Positions 43,465 to 53,333 are shown, counted from the first letter of the stretch. The stretch: 64,000 nt of DNA from an uncultured Prevotellaceae bacterium (GCA_945833925.1 CAMAFX010000003.1:18012-82011); one strand, 5' to 3'. The notes: generated by a model from the sequence alone, not told the origin. Translations and numbers: made by a program.

Positions 43465-44075
43465 TTTTCTTCCTCCTCTTCCTTATTATATTTGTTGTAG
43501 TAATCGTTGTATAGGTCTTGATTCTCTATTTCGGGTTTCTGTCCCTTCCATCCACACGCAATCTTGGATGCCGGACATGTGGAGTTGTCATAGAGCGCCC
43601 AGTAATCCACTACAGGTGTGTAAAGTTTGAACAGATTGCTCAGTCCTGCACGGTAACGACGGTAGATGACGTCGAGCGGTATGTTGTGTCCACCCTGGCT
43701 GACTCTCTTTGCCACACGCTTGACGGCTTGCTCGGGTGATGGGAGAGAGAAGAACAACAGTGTCACAAAGTATCCACGTCGTTGAGCCTGTTGGATAAGT
43801 TTGACATAGGAACGTGTGCTCAGGGTTGTCTCGAAAGCAAATGTCACACCTTCCTTAAGAAGATGAATAACTCGGTCAATCATCAAGCGTCCTGCTTGAA
43901 TGGCGACACCTTCCGGATTGAATGGCGACAAGCCGGCGGCAATCTCGTCGGCATTGACGAACTCCCTGCAGTTAAGCATCTCTGGCAGTACAGTGAAACT
44001 TGCAGTTGTCTTGCCTGCACCATTGCATCCTGCAATGACGTACAGGTTCAGTGGTTTCTTCTTTTGTTCGCTCAT
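43461..44075 (-). CDS. Zeta-toxin family kinase
   Basis: 204 residues. Walker A is IAGCNGAGKTTAS (15-27), followed by NADEIAAGLSPFNPEG and FAFETTLSTRSY, the zeta/PezT-like P-loop kinase pattern with the conserved Asp of NADE as catalytic base. Zeta toxins phosphorylate UDP-N-acetylglucosamine and block wall synthesis; chromosomal homologues of this class often have unknown targets. The C-terminus is acidic (NKEEEEEK). The gene follows trmD by 4 bp and overlaps the 51-aa ORF, so it is embedded in a housekeeping operon and not on a mobile island. Confidence 0.83.
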   Translation of the reverse strand: MSEQKKKPLNLYVIAGCNGAGKTTASFTVLPEMLNCREFVNADEIAAGLSPFNPEGVAIQAGRLMIDRVIHLLKEGVTFAFETTLSTRSYVKLIQQAQRRGYFVTLLFFSLPSPEQAVKRVAKRVSQGGHNIPLDVIYRRYRAGLSNLFKLYTPVVDYWALYDNSTCPASKIACGWKGQKPEIENQDLYNDYYNKYNKEEEEEK

Positions 44076-44079
44076 AGTA

Positions 44080-44775
44080 TTATTTCTTTAACAGGTCTGG
44101 TCTTAATCTCTTGGTTCTTTCCATGCTCTGGGCGAGTTCCCATTCCTTAATCTTTGCCTCATGACCAGAGAGAAGGATTTCGGGAACGCTTCCCCATGAC
44201 TCTCCGTTAACACCAACATACTCCTTGGGACGTGAGTATACAGGAGCCGCAAGAAGGTTGTCCTGAAAAGAGTCTGACAGAGCACTTTGTTCATCACCTA
44301 TTGCTCCAGGTATGATACGTACGATGGCATCGGTCATGACTGCAGCGGCAAGTTCGCCTCCTGTCAGCACGTAATCGCCGATGGAGACCTCTTTCGTTAT
44401 TAACTGTTCACGTACACGATAGTCGATTCCCTTATAGTGCCCGCAGAGGATGATGATATTCTCCTTTAATGACAGTTCGTTTGCCATAGGCTGATCGAAC
44501 TGCTCTCCGTCGGGCGAGGTGAATATGATTTCATCGTAGTGGCGTTCGGACTTGAGCTGGGAGATGCAACGGTCGATAGGTTCGCACTGCATAACCATAC
44601 CGGCAAATCCACCGAAGGGATAGTCGTCAACCCTGCGCCAGCGGTTGGTTGAGTAGTCACGCAAGTTGTGCACGTGAATCTCAACAAGTCCTTTCTTCTG
44701 TGCACGACCGAGGATGCTCTCCTGTGTGAAGGGGAGCACCAACTCGGGCAGCACTGTTATGATGTCAATTCGCAT
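44080..44775 (-). CDS. trmD: tRNA (guanine-N1)-methyltransferase
   Basis: 231 residues. [13 protein letters not shown]...[22 protein letters not shown] is the standard start, [16 protein letters not shown] follows, and the trefoil knot region is [13 protein letters not shown] and [16 protein letters not shown]. It methylates G37 of tRNA and prevents frameshifting. It starts immediately after the MFS gene stop (no gap) and ends 4 bp before the zeta-like gene. Confidence 0.96.
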   Translation of the reverse strand: MRIDIITVLPELVLPFTQESILGRAQKKGLVEIHVHNLRDYSTNRWRRVDDYPFGGFAGMVMQCEPIDRCISQLKSERHYDEIIFTSPDGEQFDQPMANELSLKENIIILCGHYKGIDYRVREQLITKEVSIGDYVLTGGELAAAVMTDAIVRIIPGAIGDEQSALSDSFQDNLLAAPVYSRPKEYVGVNGESWGSVPEILLSGHEAKIKEWELAQSMERTKRLRPDLLKK

Positions 44776-46134
44776 TTACTTAAGATTCTTTTGTTCAAGT
44801 CCGTAGCCTTTCTTTTTGTCGAGGCTCAGCAGAATGAGTGAGATGACAATGGCAACAGCGCCAAATGCCGCGAATATTGTCATTGTCTGCGTATAGTCAA
44901 TGATGCCATTGTCATCGGTGTTGGCTTGGTTGACCTTACCGATAAGGATGGGCACCATACTCAGTCCGATGTTCTGGATGTAGAAGATAAGTGCGTATGC
45001 AGTGCCAAGAAGCTTCATTGGAATGAGTTTTGGAACAGATGGCCACATGGCACTGGGAACAAGTCCGAAGGCTACGCCAAGAACGAGCATCATTGCTATC
45101 GCAATGGCAACACTGTTCATTGGCAAAGCGAAGACAACGTGTACCAATGTCAGCAATACGCTGCCGATAAGCATAAGTGTAGCGCCCTTTCCAAATCGGT
45201 CGTAGACATATCCAAAGAATGGGGTGAGGACGATTGTTCCGTAAGGAAGCATACTGGGAATGAAACCGGCAATACCCTGATTTACGCCATACTTCATAAC
45301 CATCAGTTTGGTTGCAAACTTAAGGAATGGGAATACACCTGCGTAGAACATCAGGCAGAGCAAAGTAACACACCAGAAACCGGGATTCTTGAAGAGAAGG
45401 CCGAGGTCGGAGAACTTGAAGCCTTCTTCTGCATCCACATTGGCTGTGTTGGCACTTGCTGCGTCCTCCTTCTTGTCCATGAAACTGTAGACTATGAAAG
45501 CAACCATACCTGCGCATAGCAGTGATGCACCAAGGGCAACAGATGCACTTACACCACCAATCATGGTAGCAAATGGCAGCGCGAAGCTAAGTGCTGCAGC
45601 TGTACCGAGACGAGCAAGTGCAACCTGCAAGCCCATAGCCAGGGCAAGCTCGTGACCGGTGAACCACTTCACTATAACCTTGCTGACAGTGATGCCGGCA
45701 ATCTCGCAGCCAACGCCGTAGATGGCAAAGCCAAGACATGCCACAATGACCTGTGTTGAGTATGTGCCAATGCCGAGAGGCAGTGTCACGCTACCCTCGA
45801 AGCCACGGCTGACAGCATACCATTTGATGCAGGCGCCACCGAACATAAGCATGGTGCTCATGATACCTGTGAAGCGGATGCCAAACTTATCGAGGATGAT
45901 GCCGCCAAAGAAAAGCAGCAACAGGAACACGTTAAAGAATCCGTACGAACCACTGAAGAATCCGTACTCGTCACTTGTCCATCCAAGTCCGAGACCACCG
46001 TCCTCAACGGGAGCTGTCAACAGGGGCTCGAGAGGTGACATCACATCGGTAAAGAAGTAACCGAACATCATTGTTACGCTTACAATGACAAGGGCAGTCC
46101 AGCGCATAGCTGGTTTGTCTGAAAGTTTTTCCAT
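44776..46134 (-). CDS. Major facilitator superfamily transporter
   Basis: 452 residues with about 12 hydrophobic segments. The first half has GFFSGSYGFFNVFLLLLFFGGIILDKFGIRFTG, containing the GxxxDKFGIR motif between helices 2 and 3. The second half has GYVYDRFGKGAT in the equivalent place. The central loop (about 225-245) is hydrophilic. The substrate cannot be read from the sequence; relatives include sugar, phosphate and organic-acid carriers. It is the first gene of an operon with trmD, zeta and the 51-aa ORF, whose functions are unrelated. Confidence 0.88.
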   Translation of the reverse strand: MEKLSDKPAMRWTALVIVSVTMMFGYFFTDVMSPLEPLLTAPVEDGGLGLGWTSDEYGFFSGSYGFFNVFLLLLFFGGIILDKFGIRFTGIMSTMLMFGGACIKWYAVSRGFEGSVTLPLGIGTYSTQVIVACLGFAIYGVGCEIAGITVSKVIVKWFTGHELALAMGLQVALARLGTAAALSFALPFATMIGGVSASVALGASLLCAGMVAFIVYSFMDKKEDAASANTANVDAEEGFKFSDLGLLFKNPGFWCVTLLCLMFYAGVFPFLKFATKLMVMKYGVNQGIAGFIPSMLPYGTIVLTPFFGYVYDRFGKGATLMLIGSVLLTLVHVVFALPMNSVAIAIAMMLVLGVAFGLVPSAMWPSVPKLIPMKLLGTAYALIFYIQNIGLSMVPILIGKVNQANTDDNGIIDYTQTMTIFAAFGAVAIVISLILLSLDKKKGYGLEQKNLK

Positions 46135-46221
46135 TGGAGTTATCTTTTATGTTTATAGTCTTGTGTTATTTTACCTCTATGCAGGGTAAGGTCGGATTTC
46201 TGTCGGTGACTTATATTTGTT

Positions 46222-48429
46222 TTATTTCAAATACTTGTCCAACCAACGGAAGAATGTACGCTGCCAGAGGATTCCGTTCTGTGGTTTCAACACCCAGTGA
46301 TTCTCGTCGGGCAGGAGAAGAAGCTGGGCATCGATTCCTCGCAGACGAGCTGCCGCAAAGGCAGATTGTGCCTGAGTGTATTCTATGCGGAAATCCTTCT
46401 GACCATGAATGCAGAGTATTGGTGTGTCCCAACGGTCAACATATAGGTGTGGACTCTGGACAAAGACGTTGTGCTTGCCCTTGGGGGTTACATCGACTTC
46501 TACGATGCGTGACTTGTCTTTGGCGGTGAAACCACGACGCCAGGGTGCTGCCAGGAGATCCCAGTTGGCAAACCACATCTCCTCGGTTTCAAGGTACTGC
46601 TGTTGGGTGTTGAAGATTCCATCGTGAGAGATAAATGCTTTGAAGCGCTTGTCGTGATTGCCGGCTAACCAATATACACTGTAACCACCAAACGAGGCAC
46701 CTATACAACCAAGACGGTTCTCGTCTGCCCATGGTTCTTTCTTGATGTCGTCGATGGCTGAAAGGTAGTCCTGCATACACTGACCGCTGTAGTCACCACT
46801 GATCTGCTCAAGCCATTCCATGCCAAATCCTGGCAGACCGCGGCGGTTGGGTGCGATGATGACGTAGTCGTTTGCTGCCATAATCTGGAAGTTCCAGCGG
46901 TATGACCAGAACTGGCTGACAGGACTTTGCGGACCGCCTTCGCAGAAGAGCAGTACTGGATACTTCTTCGACGGGTCGAAGTGGCTTGGATAGATGACCC
47001 AGCAGAGTTCCTCCTTTCCATCGGTGGTCTTGACCCAACGTTCTTCTACTTTTCCGAATGCAAGTTGAGAGAGAAGATGGTCGTTCTCGTGGGTAATCTG
47101 TTTCAGTACGGCAGGCTTGTTCTTGATGGGGCTGAGCAGGTAGAGGTCGGATGGGGCAGAGATGCTGTGACGTTCTACGAGGAGTTGCTTTCCTCCCGGA
47201 ACCAACTGTACCGAACCATAGTCGTAGTTGCCTGTCGTGAGACACTTGACCTCACCCTTCAGGTTTGTTTGGTAGACCATCTGGCGAGCGTGCCATACAC
47301 CAACGAAAAAGAGCGATTTGTTGTCTGCTCCCCAGCAGAAGCCTTCTACGCTGCTTTCAAAAGATTCTGTAACATATTGTTTTTGCCCGGTCTTCAGGTT
47401 AAGGATACAGAGACGGTTGCGATCGCTCTCATAGCCATCACGCTCCATACTCTGCCATGCAATCATTGTGCCGTCGGGTGAGAACTGGGGGTTCTGGTCG
47501 TAGCCAGCATTAATGTCTTCGGTAAACTTGTTCTTTGCTTGGTGCTCCAGTGACTTTGTCGCATCAAAGTCTGGCTCAACATATCCTTCCGGCTTGCAAA
47601 TGTTGCGTGTCTTGCCACTCTCTATGTCGTATAGGTAGATGTCGCTGTCGGTTGAGGTGACATATGCCACTCCAGTCTTTTTGCGGCTTGTGTATGCAAC
47701 CTGTTTGCTGTCAGGGCTCCAGCAGAACTGCTCTGTACCTCCAAATGGAAGCATAGGACATTCAAAAGGCTCGCCGTCAAGCAGGTCCTTTGCCTCACCT
47801 ACTTTATTCTCGCTGAATGGCGCCACAAAGAGATGAGGAATAGATGTAACGTAGGTATCCCAGTGCTTATAGTTGAGTTCGTTGATTACCATTCCTGTTG
47901 CAAGAGGCAGGTCCTTTTCCTTCGCCTGGATGCTGCTGGTCTGGCTTACCTCACGAATAAGCAGGACGTGTTTCTCGTCGGGTGAAAATTTAAATCCGCC
48001 GATTTCTTCACCTTCTGACATCTGAACACGATCGCTACCGTCGAGGTTCATACTCCATAGTTGTCCTCCACTTATGAAGGCAATGCGCTTGCCGTTCAGG
48101 ATGAAGGCTGGCTCCAACTCGCTCTTTCCGTCCTTGGTCAGCAGTTTCTGGTTATTGCCATCTGCGTCACAGATGTAGATGACAGTGTGGCTCTTGTTTT
48201 GCTCTACGCTGTAGTAACTGACTGTATACACAACATTTTTGCCGTCAGGACTTACAACGTGACTTCCAATGCGTCCCATCGCCCAGAGTACTTCGGGCGT
48301 CATGCGGTCACTGCTCAGTTTAAGTTCGTGTTTGCCAATGACAGCATTGTTCTCTGGTTGAGCGGCGCTGATGGTGTTTGTTGCTGAAATCATGACGCTT
48401 GCTATGGTCATAATCTTTAGTGTATTCAT
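46222..48429 (-). CDS. S9 family prolyl oligopeptidase/dipeptidyl peptidase, exported
   Basis: 735 residues. A signal peptide (MNTLKIMTIASVMISATNTISAAQ) leads to a beta-propeller domain (about 40-470; repeats such as FSPDEKHVLLIRE and WSPDSKQVAY). The alpha/beta hydrolase domain has the nucleophile Ser579 in GASFGGYS, the acid in IHGQKDFRI and the His in DENHWVL. It cleaves short peptides in the periplasm, probably from the N-terminus as DPP-type enzymes do. It lies 109 bp downstream of yidC in the same direction; no clear promoter is visible between them. Confidence 0.92.
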   Translation of the reverse strand: MNTLKIMTIASVMISATNTISAAQPENNAVIGKHELKLSSDRMTPEVLWAMGRIGSHVVSPDGKNVVYTVSYYSVEQNKSHTVIYICDADGNNQKLLTKDGKSELEPAFILNGKRIAFISGGQLWSMNLDGSDRVQMSEGEEIGGFKFSPDEKHVLLIREVSQTSSIQAKEKDLPLATGMVINELNYKHWDTYVTSIPHLFVAPFSENKVGEAKDLLDGEPFECPMLPFGGTEQFCWSPDSKQVAYTSRKKTGVAYVTSTDSDIYLYDIESGKTRNICKPEGYVEPDFDATKSLEHQAKNKFTEDINAGYDQNPQFSPDGTMIAWQSMERDGYESDRNRLCILNLKTGQKQYVTESFESSVEGFCWGADNKSLFFVGVWHARQMVYQTNLKGEVKCLTTGNYDYGSVQLVPGGKQLLVERHSISAPSDLYLLSPIKNKPAVLKQITHENDHLLSQLAFGKVEERWVKTTDGKEELCWVIYPSHFDPSKKYPVLLFCEGGPQSPVSQFWSYRWNFQIMAANDYVIIAPNRRGLPGFGMEWLEQISGDYSGQCMQDYLSAIDDIKKEPWADENRLGCIGASFGGYSVYWLAGNHDKRFKAFISHDGIFNTQQQYLETEEMWFANWDLLAAPWRRGFTAKDKSRIVEVDVTPKGKHNVFVQSPHLYVDRWDTPILCIHGQKDFRIEYTQAQSAFAAARLRGIDAQLLLLPDENHWVLKPQNGILWQRTFFRWLDKYLK

Positions 48430-48538
48430 TATTTTTTGTTTATTAAACGGATGAAAGGTTATTCCGCTAATTTATATATTGTTTATTCGATACAGCCTTG
48501 TATAGATCCTGTGAGGGAAAACCAAAGTAGGCTACGCT

Positions 48539-50428
48539 TTATTTTTTGTTCTGCTGCATTTTGCGTAGTTGCTCCTGTTGTTCTTGGAGTGCCTTGAACT
48601 GAGCGGCAATTCCAGACAACTTCTTGGGGTCGTTCTTGTGCTTCTCACGATATGCCTCAAGCTGTGCGAGCAACTTGTTGTCATCTGTGGTCTTGCGCAA
48701 ATACCACATCATAAGGATGCTTGTCAGACCCGAAAGGAAGTAGTAGTAGCAGAGACCGCTTGAGTAGGTGTTGAACACAAAGAAGAACATGATAGGCATG
48801 AAATACATCATATAACGCATCATCTTCATCTGTGCTGCCTGCTCGCTGCTCATCTGATCTTTTTGCTGACGCATTGAAATCCATGTGTTTACGATGTTGG
48901 TTGCACAGAACAGAAGGCAGAAAAGTGAAAGGTGGTCGCCGAGTCCCCAGATCTCTGTTCCCCAATTGATGATGTCATCGTATGCAGAGAGGTCGTCTGC
49001 CCAGAGGAAGCTCTGACCGCGCAACTGGATTGCGTTAGGAACAAAGTTGAAGAGTGCAATCCAGATAGGCATCTGGATAAGCATTGGCAGACATCCGCCC
49101 ATAGGTGATACTCCGTATTCGCGATAGAGACCCATCACCTCTTGCTGCTTCTTCATGGCATCTTCCTGGTTAGGATACTTCTTGCTTATCTCGTCAACCT
49201 TTGGCTTGAGAACACGCATACGTGCACTGCTCAGATAACTTTTGCGCGTTGTTGGGTAAACAATAATCTTGATGAGGATAGTCAGAAGGAAAAGAACAAG
49301 TCCCATAGAGAATCCCCAGCCTGTCAACCAGTCGAAAATATAGATGATAAAGAATCTGTTGATCCACTTGAACAGTGGCCATCCCAAATAAACCAATTCG
49401 TCAAGTTCCAAGTCCTTGTCGCTGGCGCTAAGTTCGTTGTGGTCCTGCAGCAAATGGTAGTCGTTTGGACCGAGGTACATCTGCATCAGGGTAGGGGTTT
49501 TGCCAGTTGGGTCGAATGCTGTCTGCATTGTTGCGGTGTAGTATTTCAGGTTGCCAGAACCCTTCTCCAATGCAGTGCTTGAGAGTTGCGCATTGGTGAA
49601 ATCCTGATGACCGATCAGAACACAACTGAAGAACTGGTTCTTGAATGCAACCCAGTCGAGTGCATTCTCCATCTGCTCGGTTTCCGTTCCTGTGGCAGAA
49701 AGATAGTCTGTGTCGTCATCCTTCTCCTTATAGGTGAGAGTTGCATAGCGTGACTCGAAATCGAATCCCTTCTCCTGCTGTGCACAGGTGTCAGACCATG
49801 CAATGTTCAATTTGTTGCTGTTGATAGATAGATACTTGTCAAGGTTCTTTGCCTCAATGGTGAAGTCAACCATATAACTGCCTTCCTGCAGCCTGTATTT
49901 GAGATCGAGGGTACCGCCATTGCCTGCAGTAAGACGCATTGTTGCAGTACTGTCTGTGTGGTTGACAACATCAAAATAGTAATCGGAGGTAATAATGTGC
50001 TCATTCTTTCCTTCGATGGAGATTACCATCTCGTTCTTGCCAGGGGTCAGCAATTCCACCTGACTTTTTTTGTCCTGAGACTTGTAGGAACCAAGCATCG
50101 TGACCTTCTCAACAACGCCACCCTTTGTGTTCAACTGTATTGCCACGTTGTTGTTTTTTAATACGATTGCTTTCTCCTCTCCAATTCTGTTCTTGTAAAA
50201 TGCTTTGGTGCTGTCGTTTGCCATGACTGTCTTCATGGAATCGGCATCGACTATTGCCAGGGAATCCTGACGTGCCTTGTTGATAGAGTCGCGTCTGGCT
50301 TCTGCTATCAATTCTTCCTGATACTTCTTCTGCGCCTCAATCTCTTCTTGGCTTGGACGACTGAAATAACTGAATCCAATCAGCACTGCTCCTATGAGCA
50401 CAAATCCTGTAAGTGTGTTTTTATCCAT
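48539..50428 (-). CDS. yidC: Membrane protein insertase YidC
   Basis: 629 residues, long YidC1 type. N-terminal anchor (6-24) and a large periplasmic domain (about 50-355, GGVVEKVTMLGSYKSQDKK onward). Five core membrane segments follow: WGFSMGLVLFLLTILIKIIVYP, CLPMLIQMPIWIALFNFVP, FCLLFCATNIVNTWISM, and the last helices near MYFMPIMFFFVFNTYSSGL. A basic coiled C-terminal tail completes it. It inserts and folds inner-membrane proteins with or without SecYEG. The pyrG gene that often precedes yidC in this phylum is not here. Confidence 0.96.
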   Translation of the reverse strand: MDKNTLTGFVLIGAVLIGFSYFSRPSQEEIEAQKKYQEELIAEARRDSINKARQDSLAIVDADSMKTVMANDSTKAFYKNRIGEEKAIVLKNNNVAIQLNTKGGVVEKVTMLGSYKSQDKKSQVELLTPGKNEMVISIEGKNEHIITSDYYFDVVNHTDSTATMRLTAGNGGTLDLKYRLQEGSYMVDFTIEAKNLDKYLSINSNKLNIAWSDTCAQQEKGFDFESRYATLTYKEKDDDTDYLSATGTETEQMENALDWVAFKNQFFSCVLIGHQDFTNAQLSSTALEKGSGNLKYYTATMQTAFDPTGKTPTLMQMYLGPNDYHLLQDHNELSASDKDLELDELVYLGWPLFKWINRFFIIYIFDWLTGWGFSMGLVLFLLTILIKIIVYPTTRKSYLSSARMRVLKPKVDEISKKYPNQEDAMKKQQEVMGLYREYGVSPMGGCLPMLIQMPIWIALFNFVPNAIQLRGQSFLWADDLSAYDDIINWGTEIWGLGDHLSLFCLLFCATNIVNTWISMRQQKDQMSSEQAAQMKMMRYMMYFMPIMFFFVFNTYSSGLCYYYFLSGLTSILMMWYLRKTTDDNKLLAQLEAYREKHKNDPKKLSGIAAQFKALQEQQEQLRKMQQNKK

Positions 50429-50597
50429 ATATGTTTTTTAATGTTTACTTCAGTATTATTGATGTTTGTCTCTGTTGTTTTGCCAGTGGCTTGTTGTTTT
50501 TTGAAATTAAAAAAATACCCTTCTCGTGTTTAATGTGCTCGCCTGAGTAAAGCGCAGTGCGTGCGTGTGCGCGTGCACATGTGATTATAATATTGTA

Positions 50598-50605
50598 CAA
50601 AGTTA
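50598..50605 (-). promoter_or_regulatory. -7 element of yidC
   Basis: TAACTTTG on the minus strand (50605-50598), leaving a leader of about 165 bases to yidC at 50428. Confidence 0.4.
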
Positions 50606-50647
50606 GGAAAATAAGTCCAACTAATGGAATATTTGTTGATTTATTTG

Positions 50648-50655
50648 TATCTTTG
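50648..50655 (+). promoter_or_regulatory. -7 element of the DUF3078 gene
   Basis: TATCTTTG, 18 bases before the ATG at 50674; short AT-rich leader. Confidence 0.5.
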
Positions 50656-50673
50656 CGTCAAAAATTAAAATAT

Positions 50674-52035
50674 ATGAAGAAGTTTTTACTATTTGTGACG
50701 ATTTTGCTTTCTTTCGATACAGCCGTAGTGTCTGCTCAAAGAATCAGATCGCAAAAAAGAAATCAAATATATGCTGACAGCGTTAAGATAAAATGGCAAC
50801 TATATGCAGACTCTTTGGAATTGTTGCTCGACAAATATCGCAAGGCTGATTCTATTGCCGCAACCGAGACACGCACTATAACTATGAATCCATATTTTTT
50901 TCCGCTGATATCTACAGGTACACTTTATCGTGCACCCTTGCAACAGAGTATGGGTATAAGTTGGCTGCCTTCTTCATTGTCATCACGTAAAAATGCTATG
51001 TTGCAGTCGGGTGGCGATGAGCAATTGCAAGCATTGGCAGGCATTAATATGCAATTGGCCTCGATGTACGCCAGGAATCCTGTTTTGTTTCAGCAGACAC
51101 AAGAGCAGGTGAAGCACGAGGGGGCCATGGTGGCTGATGTCGAAAAGCCAATGTCTACAGACAAGAGGATTATGGATGAGATTCAATTGGCAGACATTGA
51201 GCATGATATAACTGATACCATAGCAGCAATAACAAGAAAACCAAACTTTTGGACTATTAAGGGAAACTCCTCTCTCCAGATAACGCAGTCGCATTTCTCC
51301 GACAACTGGTTTCAGGGAGGTGAAAACAATTATGCTGCTTTAGCAATGATTACGTTGGAGGCAAACTACGACAATAAGCAGAAGTTACAATGGGACAACA
51401 GACTTGAGTTGCAGTTAGGCTTCCAAACAGCTCCCAGCGATACTTGCCATACGCTGAAGGTTACTAGTAATCTGCTGCGCCTCACATCAAAGCTGGGTTA
51501 TAAGGCAGCAAAAAATTGGTTCTATTCTACGCAACTTATGTCGTACACTCAACTTTATCCTAACTTCAAAACTAACACCAACGAGGTGACCGCCGACTTT
51601 GCATCTCCTGTTTATGTACAACTTGCAATAGGTATGGATTACAAGTTGAAAAAGAATAAGTTCCAAGGATCTTTACTCCTTGCTCCAATGTCTATTAATA
51701 TGACGTATGTAGACAGGGCTGCACTAAGAAGCAGATACATACAGGAGGATGACAAAAACACGAAGTTTACTTTTGGTCCTAACGTGACAATGACGTTCAA
51801 TTGGAATATATGGAAGAATGTACAATGGAACACCCGACTGTATTGGTTCAGTGATTTCAAGTATACCAATATAGAGTGGGAGAATACGTTTACATTTACA
51901 ATAAATAAATATCTAACCAGTAAATTGTTCCTCTATCCTAAGTTTATTGACAATAACACAAAGTATCGTCGTGAGAATGGTTCGTACTGGATGTTCAGAG
52001 AATGGCTCAGTATGGGATTGAGTTACAGTTGGTAA
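50674..52035 (+). CDS. DUF3078 outer-membrane protein
   Basis: 453 residues from the ATG at 50674 (MKKFLLFVTILLSFDTAVVSAQ, signal peptide). A longer opening from 50557 lies over the promoter and is rejected. The C-terminal 230 residues (NSSLQITQSHFSDNWFQGGENNYAAL onward) alternate hydrophobic and polar residues as in outer-membrane beta barrels, with WDNRLELQLGFQ and a final aromatic residue (SMGLSYSW). This is the DUF3078 family of Bacteroidetes, function unknown. The N-terminal 190 residues are helical and periplasmic. A repeat array follows. Confidence 0.85.
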   Translation: MKKFLLFVTILLSFDTAVVSAQRIRSQKRNQIYADSVKIKWQLYADSLELLLDKYRKADSIAATETRTITMNPYFFPLISTGTLYRAPLQQSMGISWLPSSLSSRKNAMLQSGGDEQLQALAGINMQLASMYARNPVLFQQTQEQVKHEGAMVADVEKPMSTDKRIMDEIQLADIEHDITDTIAAITRKPNFWTIKGNSSLQITQSHFSDNWFQGGENNYAALAMITLEANYDNKQKLQWDNRLELQLGFQTAPSDTCHTLKVTSNLLRLTSKLGYKAAKNWFYSTQLMSYTQLYPNFKTNTNEVTADFASPVYVQLAIGMDYKLKKNKFQGSLLLAPMSINMTYVDRAALRSRYIQEDDKNTKFTFGPNVTMTFNWNIWKNVQWNTRLYWFSDFKYTNIEWENTFTFTINKYLTSKLFLYPKFIDNNTKYRRENGSYWMFREWLSMGLSYSW

Positions 52036-52059
52036 AGGATTGCTTAATTGTTTTTTGAA

Positions 52060-52191
52060 AAGCAGTAGCAGCTTCTGAAAAAAGCAGTAGCAGCTTCTGA
52101 AAAAAGCAGTAGCAGCTTCCAGAAAAAGCAGTAGCAGCTTCCGGAAAAAGCAGTAGCAGCTTCCAGAAAAAGCAGTAGCAGCTTCTGAAAA
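52060..52191. repeat. 22-bp tandem repeat array (core AAGCAGTAGCAGCTT), copy 2
   Basis: Six perfect copies of the 15-base core start at 52060, 52082, 52104, 52126, 52148 and 52170, each exactly 22 bp apart. The 7-base spacers (CTGAAAA, CCAGAAA, CCGGAAA types) vary slightly. Core and period are the same as in the array at 4405-4500. It lies between converging genes, before a bidirectional terminator. Confidence 0.95.
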
Positions 52192-52294
52192 ACGCGATTA
52201 GATTGGGGCAGTGGAAAGATGAAGAGGTGAATTTTCAAGCATACAAATTGGAAAAACTGTTGCTCGGCATTTGAGTAACAAGTATATAAATAAG

Positions 52295-52328
52295 GAAAAT
52301 TGGCTCGCTTCACAGCGAGCCACTTTTC
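52295..52328. terminator. Bidirectional terminator between DUF3078 and BadF-type genes
   Basis: Stem GGCTCGCT/AGCGAGCC (52302-52309 with 52314-52321), loop of 4, flanked by GAAAA on the left and TTTTC on the right, so it can work for both converging genes. TATATAAATAAGG (52283-52295) leads into it. The rest of 52329-52460 is AT-rich without visible features. Confidence 0.85.
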
Positions 52329-52460
52329 AATTAGGTATTAGTTTTGTTTAAGGTAAAAAGATTGTTTGTTTCAGGATAACGTATGCAAATTTAGTTGATA
52401 ATTTATATATAACCAAATAATTTTATATGTTTCAAAACATATTTGTAGGTTGCGATGGTT

Positions 52461-53333
52461 TTATATGCCTTTTTCACAGGTTTCTAAGTGATACTTTTCC
52501 ATTCCGACAATGGGATGAGACATAATTTGTCCAAGAATAAGACCTTCTTTCTCAATGGCTTTCTGCAGTTGCTTTGCAAATGTGGCAGTTATTCCACCTA
52601 CAAAATGTACTGCTAATTCGGGTCTTCCGTAGTTCTTGATATTTCGCCGAAGGAATCTTCTAAATTCGTCAACTACCAAGGCTTCTACTTTTGAATTGTC
52701 AAGATGTCGTGCAAGAAATGGTGTTAAACTGGCAAGAAACATATTTGGCATAGGCTGTCGGTATACCCTGTCAATTATTTCGTGTTGAGATAGTGATGTT
52801 TCTTCGTAGAAGCTTTCCTGGATTGATGTGGGCAGTTGTTTCTTCAGGATGTCACCAACGAGTCTTTTGCCAAGGGACGCACCACTGCCTTCGTCACCCA
52901 GAATATATCCCAAGGCAGGTGTTTGATTAATGATTTTCTTTCCATCGAAGTGGCATGAATTGCTGCCCGTGCCGAGTATGCAGGCAATGCCTTCGTTGTG
53001 TCCGCATAAAGCCAGTGCAGCCCCCATCATATCACTTTCCACCGAGACTTTTGCATTGGGGTAGGCTCGCTGGATGAGTCGCTTGACAGTTGTGGAGTAG
53101 GGAGGGATACATCCTGCACCATAGAAGTAGACATGGTCTATTTCTTGAGGCAGGAATGAGTATTTGCCAGACTCTTTGCTTTGGTTGTAAAGAGCCTCTC
53201 TTCCTCTTTCAATGGCTTTGCTGATGGTTTCCTCGTTATCGCGTATGGGGTTTATTCCAAGTGTGGTAACTCCTTCGTTGCCAAGGCATAACCATGTAGT
53301 CTTTGTACTTCCGCTGTCTGCTATCAGGATCAT
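52461..53333 (-). CDS. BadF/BadG-type ATPase, N-acetylglucosamine kinase-like
   Basis: 290 residues of the actin-like ATPase fold. Phosphate 1 motif MILIADSGSTKTTWLCL, phosphate 2 region ACILGTGSNSCHFDG and ALGYILGDEGSGASLGKRLVGDIL fit the BadF/BadG/BcrA group, whose short single-domain members are often N-acetylglucosamine or other amino-sugar kinases. Whether the substrate is GlcNAc is inferred from relatives only. It lies 71 bp after plsC in the same direction. Confidence 0.85.
   Translation of the reverse strand: MILIADSGSTKTTWLCLGNEGVTTLGINPIRDNEETISKAIERGREALYNQSKESGKYSFLPQEIDHVYFYGAGCIPPYSTTVKRLIQRAYPNAKVSVESDMMGAALALCGHNEGIACILGTGSNSCHFDGKKIINQTPALGYILGDEGSGASLGKRLVGDILKKQLPTSIQESFYEETSLSQHEIIDRVYRQPMPNMFLASLTPFLARHLDNSKVEALVVDEFRRFLRRNIKNYGRPELAVHFVGGITATFAKQLQKAIEKEGLILGQIMSHPIVGMEKYHLETCEKGI

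Noticed and set aside
52060-52191. Regular direct repeats that could suggest a CRISPR array
   Set aside because: The spacers are only 7 bases and nearly identical, the repeat is 15 bases, and no cas gene is near.
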